The notes under the pieces were generated by a model that had not been told where the DNA came from, did not search any database, and saw only the letters and a program-made list of their open reading frames with translations. A stretch of 51,822 nucleotides of DNA, from positions 1-51,822 of the forward strand of contig JAJDYW010000003.1 of NCBI GenBank assembly GCA_022824925.1, read 5' to 3'. The DNA is from Dehalococcoidia bacterium. GTDB lineage: Bacteria; Chloroflexota; Dehalococcoidia; Tepidiformales; Tepidiformaceae. Below, piece by piece: positions 1-7,658 of this stretch. How positions within the stretch are numbered: the first letter of the stretch is position 1; each line of letters starts with the position of its first letter. The position numbers and the translations under genes were made by a program.

Positions 1-545
1 GGCTCGGGGGTGGCGGCCGCCGTGGTGGGCGTGGCGGCGGGCGTCGCCGGAGCGGCGGTGGCCGTAGCGGTCGCGGTCGCGGCGGCGGGGGCGGCGGGCT
101 GGTCCCCGTCATCGTTCCCGAAGCGGTCGACGCCCCAGACGATCCCGAAGGCGACGGCGGCGGCGACAAGGAACCCAACGGGCACGTACCAGAAGCGCGT
201 CAAACCGCCGCCCTGGCGGGGGGAGCGCGACTCGAGGCTGAGCGAGCCCACGTTCCTGGGGACATTCCGGGGGCGCCGTTCGGGGAGGGGCGCGGAGGCC
301 GCCGGTGGTGGTGGGGGCGGCGCGGGCGCGGCAGCGGGGGGGGAAGCAGGGGCAGCCCGGGGGGCGCCCCCGAAGGTGCGAGGAAGGGGCTGCCGGTCGG
401 GCTCGGCCGGGTTGCCGCAACCATCGGCCTCGATCCAGCACGCCGGATGGAGGACGGCGTGGCACGCCGAGCACTGCAGGACCGGCTCACCAGCGAAGAA
501 CGCGACGTCGCAAATGGGGCACAGGCGTTGCGTCGGCTGGCTCAC
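1..545 (-). CDS. RING-like zinc-finger, single-pass membrane protein (partial, runs off left edge)
   Basis: The frame is open from a GTG at 545 to the left edge, giving 181 codons with no stop. Residues 9-12 (CPIC), 25-28 (CSAC), His33, Cys36-Trp37 and Cys43 form a C4-H-C pattern like the prokaryotic RING/treble-clef family. A Pro/Ala-rich linker (about 60-98) leads to one membrane helix (about 118-138), followed by an Ala/Thr/Pro-rich tail that is probably outside the membrane. The gene is divergent from the Nudix gene, 121 bp away. Its function is unknown; related RING-like domains have been linked to protein-modification or scaffold roles, which is inference here. Composition-driven overlapping frames hide this gene, but the cysteine spacing and the helix make it convincing. 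Confidence 0.72.
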   Translation of the reverse strand, partial: MSQPTQRLCPICDVAFFAGEPVLQCSACHAVLHPACWIEADGCGNPAEPDRQPLPRTFGGAPRAAPASPPAAAPAPPPPPPAASAPLPERRPRNVPRNVGSLSLESRSPRQGGGLTRFWYVPVGFLVAAAVAFGIVWGVDRFGNDDGDQPAAPAAATATATATAAPATPAATPTTAAATPE

Positions 546-666
546 TCGTCCATACCTGCTGGCAGTATCGAGCCGCCGTCGAGGTTCGGCAAGGCGGCGG
601 GTGGTCGTGGCGGTTCCGGGGCGGGTAGGCTCGGGCCGCGGTCCGGGCGCGGGCCGGGGAGGCGCG

Positions 667-1080
667 GTGAGCCCGAAACGGAGGCCGTCGGTCGGCGTCG
701 CGGTCGTGGTTCGCGACGGCCAGGGTCGTGTCCTGCTGGGGAAGCGGGCGGTGGGGTGGGGGGCGGGCGCATGGTGCATCCCCTGCGGGTCGCTGGAGTG
801 GGGCGAGGACGTGCGCGAAGCCGCCGAGCGCGAGCTGAAGGAGGAGACCGGCCTGAGCGCCCGCGCCGGGGAGGTGCTGGCCGTCCACTCCAACTTCCAC
901 GACCCGGAGCGGCTGACGGTTGGCATCTGGTTCGCCGGCCACGCCGTCGAGGGGGCGCCGGTGCCCGCGGACGGCGAGTTGAGCGAGGTCGGCTACTTCG
1001 ATCCGGGAGAGCCGCCGCCGCTCGCCTTCCCCACCGACGCGCTCGTGCTGGCGCAGCTTGCGGGGGAGGAGCCGGCCTAG
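667..1080 (+). CDS. Nudix (MutT/NUDT15-like) hydrolase
   Basis: A 137-residue Nudix hydrolase, which cleaves nucleoside diphosphates linked to another group in the cytoplasm. The Nudix box lies at residues 41-63 (G-x5-E-x7-RE-L-x-EE-x-GL, ending REL KEETGL) with the metal-binding glutamates intact. The N-terminal strand pattern SVGVAVVVRDGQGRVLLGKR and the full-domain length match the MutT/NUDT15 group. The frame is open far upstream, but that part is low-complexity Ala/Gly/Arg; the GTG at 667 starts just before the domain and is preferred. Substrate is not predictable. It sits between the divergent RING-like gene and the convergent SodX gene, whose stop overlaps this gene's 3' end by 4 nt. 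Confidence 0.85.
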   Translation: MSPKRRPSVGVAVVVRDGQGRVLLGKRAVGWGAGAWCIPCGSLEWGEDVREAAERELKEETGLSARAGEVLAVHSNFHDPERLTVGIWFAGHAVEGAPVPADGELSEVGYFDPGEPPPLAFPTDALVLAQLAGEEPA

Positions 1081-1472
1081 CGCACCGGTCCGAAGCGGGC
1101 GGCGGGCCAGTAGCGCCAGAGGACACGCCCGCTGACGTCGTCCGGAGAAACGGGCCCGAAGTCGCGGCTGTCGGTGCTGGCGGCGGGGTTGTCGCCGAGG
1201 AGGACGATGCCTCCGGCGTCGTCCGGGCCGGCGACCCGCTTCACGATCTCGCGGGAGGGCTCCCGTGGATCGCGGGCGAGCACGACCTCACCGGGGCCCG
1301 GAGACCGGCTGGCGTACGCGCGCGCGTCGACCACGACGTAGTCGCCGGGGGAGATGGCAGGCGCCATGCTCTCGCCCGTGATGGCGTAGCGGGAGAAGCG
1401 CCAGCGGGCGAGCGCAACCAGCGCTGCGCCCGCGGCGGCAATAGCGAGGGCGATCCGGGCCGGCGTGCGGAC
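1077..1472 (-). CDS. sodX: Nickel superoxide dismutase maturation protease (S26 family), start unresolved
   Basis: Signal-peptidase-like S26 protease expected to remove the leader of the nickel SOD encoded immediately upstream. The catalytic Ser lies in GESMAPAISPGDYVVVDARA (codon 1370-1368) and the likely general base Lys in EIVKRVAG. A hydrophobic anchor (ALAIAAAGAALVALA) precedes it. The only ATG (1367) falls one codon after the catalytic Ser, so translation must begin earlier. Between the sodN stop (1475-1473) and that ATG the frame contains no ATG, GTG or TTG, only rare candidates (ATC 1454, ATT 1442, CTG 1421). The coordinate given is the maximal open stretch after the sodN stop. Family and pairing are clear; the start is not. 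Confidence 0.8.
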   Translation of the reverse strand, partial: VRTPARIALAIAAAGAALVALARWRFSRYAITGESMAPAISPGDYVVVDARAYASRSPGPGEVVLARDPREPSREIVKRVAGPDDAGGIVLLGDNPAASTDSRDFGPVSPDDVSGRVLWRYWPAARFGPVR

Positions 1473-1916
1473 CTAGCCCGCGGTGTAGAAGGGAACGTCG
1501 TCGCGGCTCTTGGAGGCCCAGAAGATGTTGTGGATCTCGCCGATGGTGTCGACCAGGGCCTGGGCCGCTTCGACGTTCACCTCCACCTTGTTCTGGGAGC
1601 AGAGCTTGGCCGCGTTCCAGAAGATGTTGTGGATGTCGGGGTTGGCCTCGAGGTGGGGGGGCTTGAAGTAGTCGGTCCAGAGGATGAGCAGCTCCTGCTT
1701 GGCAAGCTGGGCCTGCTCTTCCTTGATGGCGATGAAGCGGCCGCGGGTGTTCTCGGCGGCAAGGTCGTCGCCTTCGAGAGCGACGAGCTTCTTCGCCATG
1801 GAGAGGACGGCCTCGGCGGCGATGCGCGCGGAGGCGGGGTCGTACACGCCGCAGGGGCCGTCGCAGTGGGCGGAGGCGGTGCGGGAGGGGCGGAGGATGC
1901 GATCGAGCAGGCTCAT
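1473..1916 (-). CDS. sodN: Nickel superoxide dismutase
   Basis: A 147-residue nickel SOD that dismutates superoxide. After a 16-residue leader, the mature protein would start at His17 with the nickel hook HCDGPCGVYDP (His17, Cys18, Cys22), the defining Ni-SOD signature. The rest (for example NPDIHNIFWNAAKLCSQNK and GEIHNIFWASKSRDDVPFY) matches the four-helix family core and usual length. The ATG at 1916 has a clear Shine-Dalgarno (GAAGGAG) upstream; the longer frame to 2057 has no family support. The maturation protease follows in the same reading frame, separated by the single TAG at 1475-1473. Confidence 0.96.
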   Translation of the reverse strand: MSLLDRILRPSRTASAHCDGPCGVYDPASARIAAEAVLSMAKKLVALEGDDLAAENTRGRFIAIKEEQAQLAKQELLILWTDYFKPPHLEANPDIHNIFWNAAKLCSQNKVEVNVEAAQALVDTIGEIHNIFWASKSRDDVPFYTAG

Positions 1917-1980
1917 GGGAGCTCCTTCTTCGAACAGGTTCTTCGGCGGGGGAGTATAGCGGGGGCGGGCTGTAGCCGCG

Positions 1981-2910
1981 TCAGGCGAGCTGGTCGCTGA
2001 GCTCCGTGAGACGAGCGGCCTCCGCATCCGTGATGGCGAAGTCGATGGCGCCGGCATTCTCCCGCGCCTGGCGGGCGTGGCGGGCCCCGGGAATGGGGAG
2101 CACGTTCTCCTGCCGGGCGAGCCAGTTGATGGCGACCTGCGCCGACGAGCGCCCGTGCGTCTGGCCGATCTCGTCGAGGGCCTGGAGGAGGGGCTCGAGG
2201 CGCTCGGGATCGCGGAAGTTCCCGCTGAAGCGCCGGAACCCGGTCGCCTGCCGGCCGCCGGCGCGGTACTTGCCCGTGAGCATCCCGCTGGCGAGCGGGA
2301 AGTAGGCGATAAGGGTCACATCGAGCTCGCGGCAGGCGTCGAGGAGGCCGTTCCGCTCGGGCGCGCGATTGAGGAGGCTGTAGTTGACCTGGTTCGAGAC
2401 GAGGGGCACGCCCCGCCGGGCGAGGGCAGCGTGGGCAGTGCGCATCTGGGCGGCGCTGTAGTTGCTGACGCCGGCATGGCGCACGCGCCCCCCTTCTACG
2501 GCGTCGGCGAGGCGGTTCATGAGGCCGGGGATACGGAGCAGGGTGAAGGGGAAGTGGATCTGGTAGAGGTCGGCGGTCTCGCGCTGGAGGCGCCCCAGGC
2601 TGGCATCGAGGGCGCGGGGAAGGGAGCCCGTCGTGAGGCGCCAGGGAAGGGGCGCGAACTTGGTGGCGACGAAGGCCCCGGCATCGCTCCCGGCAAGGGC
2701 GCGGCCGAGGGCGCGCTCGGAGGCGCCGCGGTTGTAGATCTCGGCCGTGTCGAAGACGGAGACGCCGGCGAGAAGGGCAGCCTCGACGGCGGCGGCGGGG
2801 TTGGTGGCGTCGGGATCGGCGCCCGCTTCGTCCGTCCAGGAATTGGTTCCGACGCCGAGGGGGCGGAGGAGGTGATCGGTGGGGCCGAGGGGCATATCGG
2901 GCAGGGACAT
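1981..2910 (-). CDS. Aldo/keto reductase
   Basis: A 309-residue TIM-barrel NAD(P)H-dependent oxidoreductase of the aldo/keto reductase superfamily. The catalytic tetrad is visible: Asp and Tyr in FDTAEIYNRGASERALGRAL, Lys in AFVATKFAP and His in DLYQIHFPF. The C-terminal segment LPIPGARHARQARENAGAI is the usual cofactor-phosphate binding stretch. The start at 2910 (MSLPDMPLG) agrees with family length; the open frame to 3015 has no homologous content. Substrate is unknown. The gene lies between sodN and the polyferredoxin with no clear operon link. Confidence 0.9.
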   Translation of the reverse strand: MSLPDMPLGPTDHLLRPLGVGTNSWTDEAGADPDATNPAAAVEAALLAGVSVFDTAEIYNRGASERALGRALAGSDAGAFVATKFAPLPWRLTTGSLPRALDASLGRLQRETADLYQIHFPFTLLRIPGLMNRLADAVEGGRVRHAGVSNYSAAQMRTAHAALARRGVPLVSNQVNYSLLNRAPERNGLLDACRELDVTLIAYFPLASGMLTGKYRAGGRQATGFRRFSGNFRDPERLEPLLQALDEIGQTHGRSSAQVAINWLARQENVLPIPGARHARQARENAGAIDFAITDAEAARLTELSDQLA

Positions 2911-2967
2911 GGCGGGAGTGTAGGGGGCGCGGCCGCGCTTTCCCACCGGCGCGGAGGGAGGCGTTGC

Positions 2968-2996
2968 TTGCGGGCCGTGGGCGTCATGCCTAGGAT
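2968..2996 (+). promoter_or_regulatory. Likely promoter for the polyferredoxin gene
   Basis: TTGCGG (2968-2973) and TAGGAT (2991-2996) are separated by 17 bp and sit 35 bp before the ATG at 3032. The TAGGAT -10 form recurs before several other genes in the window. Confidence 0.45.
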
Positions 2997-3031
2997 CGAG
3001 GGGCGCGCGGGCCACCTGCGGCGGAGAGGCG

Positions 3032-3547
3032 ATGTCCTACAGCATCATCGAGACGTGTATCGGCTGCACCGCCTGCACGAAGCGCTGCCCCACGAACGCC
3101 ATCACCGGCTCACGGAATGAGCTGCACGTGATCGACCCGACGCTCTGCATCGACTGCGGGGCGTGCGGGGTGGTCTGCCCGCCCGAGGCGATCCTCGACA
3201 ACCTGGGCGACGTGACCAAGTCGATCAAGAAGAACGAGTGGCCCAAGGCGGTCGTGATCGAGGAGAAGTGCATCGGCTCGGGTTGCGAGCTGTGCATCAA
3301 CATCTGCCCGTTCGATGCGCTCAGCCTGCAGCACACCGACCGCGTCGACGACTTCTTCGGCGTGAGCACGGTGGACGAGAAGAAGTGCACGGGCTGCCGG
3401 CTGTGCGAGGACGTGTGCGGCTGGGACGCGGTCCACATCTTCCCGCTGAGGGACGAGATCCTGAAGCCGCTCGAGGAGCTGACGGACCAGGAGATCTCCC
3501 TGATGAAGCAGGCCAAGACCGCGCAGGACGCGATCGGCGTCTCCTGA
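3032..3547 (+). CDS. Polyferredoxin with four cysteine clusters
   Basis: A 171-residue soluble iron-sulfur protein for electron transfer. Four cysteine groups are visible in order: CIGCTACTKRCP near residue 9, CIDCGACGVVCP near 39, CIGSGCELCINICP near 80 (with an extra spacer, CxxxxC, in the first step) and CTGCRLCEDVCG near 117. The first two form a classical 2[4Fe-4S] ferredoxin arrangement and the second pair a variant one. GGAGAGG lies just before the ATG. No partner oxidoreductase is adjacent, so donor and acceptor are unknown. Charged residues separate the two halves. Confidence 0.88.
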   Translation: MSYSIIETCIGCTACTKRCPTNAITGSRNELHVIDPTLCIDCGACGVVCPPEAILDNLGDVTKSIKKNEWPKAVVIEEKCIGSGCELCINICPFDALSLQHTDRVDDFFGVSTVDEKKCTGCRLCEDVCGWDAVHIFPLRDEILKPLEELTDQEISLMKQAKTAQDAIGVS

Positions 3548-3566
3548 CGCGAGCCACGCCGGTGTG

Positions 3567-3851
3567 TCAGGCGTAGTGCTCGATCTTCCCCGCCAGGTCG
3601 ATATCAAGCTGGGTCACCCCGCCTGCGTCGTGCGTGCTCAGGCGGATATCGACGGTGCTGTAGACGATGGCAAGCTCGGGGTGGTGGTTCATCACCTCGG
3701 CGGCCATGGCGACGCGGTTGACGAAGCCCATGGCGGTGATGTGATCGTCGAGCCTGAACGTCTTGCGGATGCCGTCGTCGCCATCGGGCGCCCAGCCGGG
3801 GAGGGCGTCGAGGGCGGCAGTCACCTGGTCGGAGCTGAGTCGGTCGGGCAT
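3567..3851 (-). CDS. Pterin-4a-carbinolamine dehydratase
   Basis: A 94-residue dehydratase that recycles the 4a-hydroxy-tetrahydropterin produced by aromatic amino acid hydroxylases. The family signature is complete: HHPE (56-59), Tyr64, and THDAGGVTQLD (73-83), giving the catalytic histidines 56, 57 and 74. A strong Shine-Dalgarno (AGGGAGG) precedes the ATG at 3851, which fits the family length; the longer upstream frame is not supported. No aromatic amino acid hydroxylase is in the window, so the role could instead be a moonlighting or molybdopterin-related one, as proposed for some bacterial members. Confidence 0.93.
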   Translation of the reverse strand: MPDRLSSDQVTAALDALPGWAPDGDDGIRKTFRLDDHITAMGFVNRVAMAAEVMNHHPELAIVYSTVDIRLSTHDAGGVTQLDIDLAGKIEHYA

Positions 3852-3919
3852 CGCGGACCTCCCTTGGAAGCATGGGCCATTCGGGGCGCATACGCGCCGG
3901 ACAGGCAAGGATAGTACGG

Positions 3920-5719
3920 ATGAGGACGACCGGGGGCAGGCGGCGCTACAGCCGGCGCTGGTTCCTCGGAGCGCTGGGCGCTTCGGTGGGCGGGGCGGGG
4001 CTGGCCGCGCTGGGCTGCGATGATGCCGACGAGCCCGCGCCCGGCTCCCCCACGCCCGTCGCCGAGACGCCCACCCCGGAGTCGTACCCCACCTACCCGA
4101 GCACACCCGCACCCGACCCCACTCGCCCGGCGCAGTCGAGCCGCGAGGGGGGGACGCTACGGTTCGCGGCCGTCTTCTCGAGCGACGACCGCTTCGACCC
4201 CCACACGACGACCTCGCCGGCGCTACTCGGACAGCAGGCGCTGATCTACAGCCGCCTGCTCACGTACGCCAGCCAGGCGGACGGAGAACTGGCGCCCGAC
4301 CTGGCGACGGGCATGCCGGAGCAACCGGACGAGCTGACCTACGTCTTCCGCCTGGCCCCGGAGGCGCGCTGGCACGAAGTGGAGCCGCTGAACGGACGCG
4401 GGGTGAACGCGGTCGACGTACTCCTGAGCATCGAGCGGCAACGCTCGGGGCGGGCGCAGGACTTCCCCCGGCGGAACCGCTGGGACCAGATCACGGACCT
4501 CGAAGCGCCCGATGACCACACGGTCGTCGTGCGGACGGAAGCACCGTTCGCGGGAACGCTGGCGCGGTTCGCCTCGCCCGAGGGGTTCATCGTGCCCGGG
4601 GAGCTTGACGGGGCGTTCTCGTCGACGTTGCAGGCAGGGAGCGGGCCCTTCCGCTGGATCGAGTGGTCGGAGGGGTCGTACGCGAGCGTCGCTCGCAACG
4701 ATGCCTGGCACGGAAGGCAGGGGCCGTTCCTGGACGGCATCTCGACCGAACCGCCACGCTCGATCGACGAACTGGAGGCGGACTTCCGTACACGGGAGGT
4801 GGACGCGGTGGAGGCGGGGTTCCTGCAGGCGCGGGAGCTGAAACGGCGGCTGCCGGACCTGCGGGAGGAGCGGTCGGCGGTGGCGCGCTTCTACGGCATG
4901 CGCTTCCTCACCGCCTTCCCGCCCTACGACGACCCGCGGCTCCGGCGGGCGCTGACGGTCGCGCTCGACCGCCGGCAGATGCTGGGGCGCTTCTTCGAGG
5001 ACAGCGGGACGCTGAACCCCTGGATCAGCGCGGCGGTGCGACGCTGGTCGCTGCCGCAAACGGAACTGCAGCAGCAGCCGGGCTACCGGCCGGGGAGCGG
5101 GGGCCGCGAGGTGGACATCCGCGACGCGAGGAGCGCCCTCGCGGCCTACCTGGCCGACCAGGCGCCGCCCGACGAGGGGCAGGAGGGCGAGGAGGTTGAG
5201 GACTCGGAGTCGGCGCTGCCCGAGCTTGAACTGCTGATCACCGAGAACCTGGAGGAGACGCTGGGGATGGGGGCGCTCATCGCCGAGCAGTTGCGCGGAG
5301 CGCTGGGGTTGAACGTGCGGGTGAACGCCGTCGGTATCGAGGAGCTGGCGCAGCGGCTCCTGGAGGGCGAGGCGCCCTGGGCGGCGGGGGTGGACAACGG
5401 CTGGCTCGAGCTTGACGACTGGCTCTACCCGTACTTCCACCGCGAAGGGAGCGCGAACACCTTCGTGCTGCGGGACGAGGACCTGGAGGCGCTCATCGAG
5501 GAGCAGCGCGCGGAGATGTCGGGGGAGCGGCGCCAGGAGATCGCGTACGAGGCTCAACGCCGGCTGCTGGAGCTGAACGTGGGCGCGAACTTCGTGAGCG
5601 AAGACGTGGTGACGTTGTTCTGGCCGTACGTCCAGCTCTTCCCGGTCGATGCGGGCGTGGGCTACCAGGATCGATTCGCGCAGACGTGGATCGACCGCAC
5701 GAATCCCACCTACCTGTAG
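3920..5719 (+). CDS. Tat-exported lipoprotein, ABC transporter family-5 solute-binding protein
   Basis: A 599-residue extracytoplasmic binding protein of the peptide/nickel (SBP_bac_5) class. The N-terminus has a twin-arginine signal (SRRWFLGALGASVGG, Arg12-Arg13) ending in a lipobox with Cys33 (LAALGC), then a Pro/Thr-rich tether. The mature part shows family features: GGTLRFA, FDPHTTTSPALLGQQALIYS, LAPDLATGMPEQ-like region, and the DPRLRRALTVALDRRQML helix near residue 338. An acidic insert lies around 415-430. No permease or ATPase genes are nearby, so the ligand and transporter are unknown; it is an orphan receptor here. The start at 3920 gives the intact Tat signal. Confidence 0.9.
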   Translation: MRTTGGRRRYSRRWFLGALGASVGGAGLAALGCDDADEPAPGSPTPVAETPTPESYPTYPSTPAPDPTRPAQSSREGGTLRFAAVFSSDDRFDPHTTTSPALLGQQALIYSRLLTYASQADGELAPDLATGMPEQPDELTYVFRLAPEARWHEVEPLNGRGVNAVDVLLSIERQRSGRAQDFPRRNRWDQITDLEAPDDHTVVVRTEAPFAGTLARFASPEGFIVPGELDGAFSSTLQAGSGPFRWIEWSEGSYASVARNDAWHGRQGPFLDGISTEPPRSIDELEADFRTREVDAVEAGFLQARELKRRLPDLREERSAVARFYGMRFLTAFPPYDDPRLRRALTVALDRRQMLGRFFEDSGTLNPWISAAVRRWSLPQTELQQQPGYRPGSGGREVDIRDARSALAAYLADQAPPDEGQEGEEVEDSESALPELELLITENLEETLGMGALIAEQLRGALGLNVRVNAVGIEELAQRLLEGEAPWAAGVDNGWLELDDWLYPYFHREGSANTFVLRDEDLEALIEEQRAEMSGERRQEIAYEAQRRLLELNVGANFVSEDVVTLFWPYVQLFPVDAGVGYQDRFAQTWIDRTNPTYL

Positions 5720-5743
5720 CCAGGTGCGGCAGGCGGCGACGCG

Positions 5744-6535
5744 CTACACGTTGTAGTTGGGCTCGCGCTTCTCGCGGAAGGCGGCGATCGCCTCGCTGAA
5801 CTCGGGCCCGGCGATCAGGTCGCGCTGGATGGGCCACTCGTACTCGAGCTGCTGCTCCAGCGTGGCCGATTGCGAGTGCTGCAGCATCCGGCGGGTGAGG
5901 GCGAGAGCGGTGGGGGGCTGGTTCGCGACTTCCGCGGCGAAGGCGAGCGATTCCTCGACAAGCTGGTCGTGGGGGACGACGCGGGAGACGATGCCCAGCT
6001 CCAGGGCTTCCTCGGCCCCCACGATGCGGCCGGTATAGAAGAGCTCGGCGGCGCGCTCGGGGCCGACCATCCGGGGCAGGAACCAGGAGAGGCCGTAGTC
6101 GGAGGCGAGGGCGCGCTTGATGAAGATCGTGCCGAAGCGGGCCTGGTCGCCGGCGATGCGGATGTCGAAGGCGCTGCAGAGGCCGAAACCGCCGCCCACG
6201 GCGGCGCCGTTGACGGCGGCGATCATGGGCTTGCCGCTCTTGTAGATGGCGAGGATCGTGCGCCCGGGACCCATGGTGTCGAGCTGGCTGGAGCGGCGCG
6301 TGGAGACGGCGCCCTCGTCGCGGCGCTCACCCGCCGCCTGGAGGTCGGCGCCGGCGCACCAGGCGCGACCCTCGCCGGTCACGACGAAGGCGCCGATGGC
6401 GTCGTCGCGCGTCCCTTCCTCGATGGCGTCGTGCAGGTCGGCGAGGAGCGTCCCCCCCATGGCGTTCATGCGCTCCGGCCGGTTGAAGCGCACCAGCATC
6501 ACGCGGTCGTGGCGTTCGACGATGACATCGGGCAT
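5744..6535 (-). CDS. Enoyl-CoA hydratase/isomerase family protein (crotonase)
   Basis: A 263-residue crotonase-fold enzyme acting on acyl-CoA. The two oxyanion-hole segments are present: GRAWCAGADLQAA (about 58-70) and AAVNGAAVGGGFGLCSAFDI (about 113-132). Asp in ASDYGLSWFLPRMVG occupies the region of the second catalytic acid; whether it hydrates, isomerises or decarboxylates is not decidable. The start at 6535 follows a GGAGGA Shine-Dalgarno. It is divergent from the medium-chain reductase at 6621, and both probably serve acid or CoA-ester catabolism. Confidence 0.92.
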   Translation of the reverse strand: MPDVIVERHDRVMLVRFNRPERMNAMGGTLLADLHDAIEEGTRDDAIGAFVVTGEGRAWCAGADLQAAGERRDEGAVSTRRSSQLDTMGPGRTILAIYKSGKPMIAAVNGAAVGGGFGLCSAFDIRIAGDQARFGTIFIKRALASDYGLSWFLPRMVGPERAAELFYTGRIVGAEEALELGIVSRVVPHDQLVEESLAFAAEVANQPPTALALTRRMLQHSQSATLEQQLEYEWPIQRDLIAGPEFSEAIAAFREKREPNYNV

Positions 6536-6597
6536 GGGAGTCCTCCGCAGGCGGAATGATACGCGGCGCCCCGTTATCCGCCGCCGCACGAGCGCTG

Positions 6598-6603
6598 TAG
6601 GGT
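6598..6603 (+). promoter_or_regulatory. Candidate -10 element (TAGGGT)
   Basis: TAGGGT lies 17 bp before the ATG at 6621, with a GGGAGG Shine-Dalgarno in between. It is a variant of the recurring TAGGAT element. No convincing -35 was seen. Confidence 0.25.
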
Positions 6604-6620
6604 TCACCGCGGGAGGCGTG

Positions 6621-7592
6621 ATGCGCGCGGTCGTGTGCCACGAGCTGGGCAATCCGGAAGACCTGACGCTCGGGGAGCTGCCGGCGCCCGCGGTGGGGCC
6701 CGGCGAGGTGGGCATCGCGGTGGAGGCGGCGGGCGTGTCGTTCGCCGACGTGCTGTTCGTGCAGGGCCGCCACCAGACGGAGCACACACCACCGTTCGCC
6801 CCGGGCATGGAGGTGGCGGGGCGGGTGGCCGCGGTGGGAGCCGGGGTCGAGGGGTTCCGGGAGGGCGACGCCGTGGCGGCGCTCCTGCACGACGGCGGCT
6901 ACGCCGAGCGCGCGACGGCGCTCGCGACCGAGTGCTTTCCCGTACCCGAGGGGCTCGCGCCGGACGTGGCGGCGGGAACGCTCTCGGTCTACCTGACGGC
7001 GCACATCTGCCTGACGTGGGAGGCGCGGCTGGAGGCCGAGGAGCGCGTGCTGGTGCTGGGGGCGGGCAGCGGCGTGGGGCTGGCGGCGGTGGCGGTGGCG
7101 GCGGCGCTCGGGGGGGAGGTCGTGGCGGCGGCAAGCAGCGCCGGCAAGCTGGCGGTGGCTGAGGCAGCAGGCGCGCGGCACCTCGTGAACTACCGGGAGG
7201 AGGACCTGCGCGAGGCGACGCTGGCGGCGACCGGCGGGAGCGGGGTCGACGTGGTGGTCGATCCGGTGGGGGCGCAGGGAGAGGCGGCCTTCCGATCGCT
7301 GGACTGGGGCGGACGGTATGTCGTGGCGGGGTTCGCAGGCGGCGAGGTGCCGCAGTTCAAGGGAAACCACCTGCTCATCAAGAACCGGAGCGCCGTGGGC
7401 ATGGTCCTCATGCACTACCGGGGACGGCGCGTGGAGCGCATGCAGCAGTCGGCCGCGGAGGTGTTCGCGATGCTGGCGGATGGGCGCCTGCCCCCGCCGG
7501 CGATCGAGGCGGGCACGCTCGCGGACGGCCCGCGCTTCCTGCAGCGCGTGCTCGACCGGGACGTGGTGGGGAAGCTCGTCCTGCGCGTGTGA
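6621..7592 (+). CDS. NAD(P)H:quinone oxidoreductase-like medium-chain reductase
   Basis: A 323-residue member of the zinc-free quinone oxidoreductase branch of the medium-chain dehydrogenase/reductase superfamily. The N-terminal catalytic domain includes GVSFADVLFVQGRH and APGMEVAGRV; the Rossmann domain has VLVLGAGSGVGLAAVAVAAA (about 140-159) and the adenine-side NYREEDLRE. Cysteine zinc ligands are lacking, as expected for the quinone reductase/enoyl reductase group. GGGAGG precedes the ATG at 6621. The longer open frame from 6246 is antisense to the crotonase and rejected. Confidence 0.92.
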   Translation: MRAVVCHELGNPEDLTLGELPAPAVGPGEVGIAVEAAGVSFADVLFVQGRHQTEHTPPFAPGMEVAGRVAAVGAGVEGFREGDAVAALLHDGGYAERATALATECFPVPEGLAPDVAAGTLSVYLTAHICLTWEARLEAEERVLVLGAGSGVGLAAVAVAAALGGEVVAAASSAGKLAVAEAAGARHLVNYREEDLREATLAATGGSGVDVVVDPVGAQGEAAFRSLDWGGRYVVAGFAGGEVPQFKGNHLLIKNRSAVGMVLMHYRGRRVERMQQSAAEVFAMLADGRLPPPAIEAGTLADGPRFLQRVLDRDVVGKLVLRV

Positions 7593-7658
7593 GGGTGCGG
7601 GCCGGGGGCGGGCGCGCTACGCTGCCGCCGCCGGCCTCCCTGCCGGCCGAGGAGGCGC

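Noticed and set aside
10..666. Upstream extension of the Nudix frame
   Set aside because: Low-complexity Ala/Gly/Arg only, antisense to the zinc-finger gene; GTG at 667 fits the domain.
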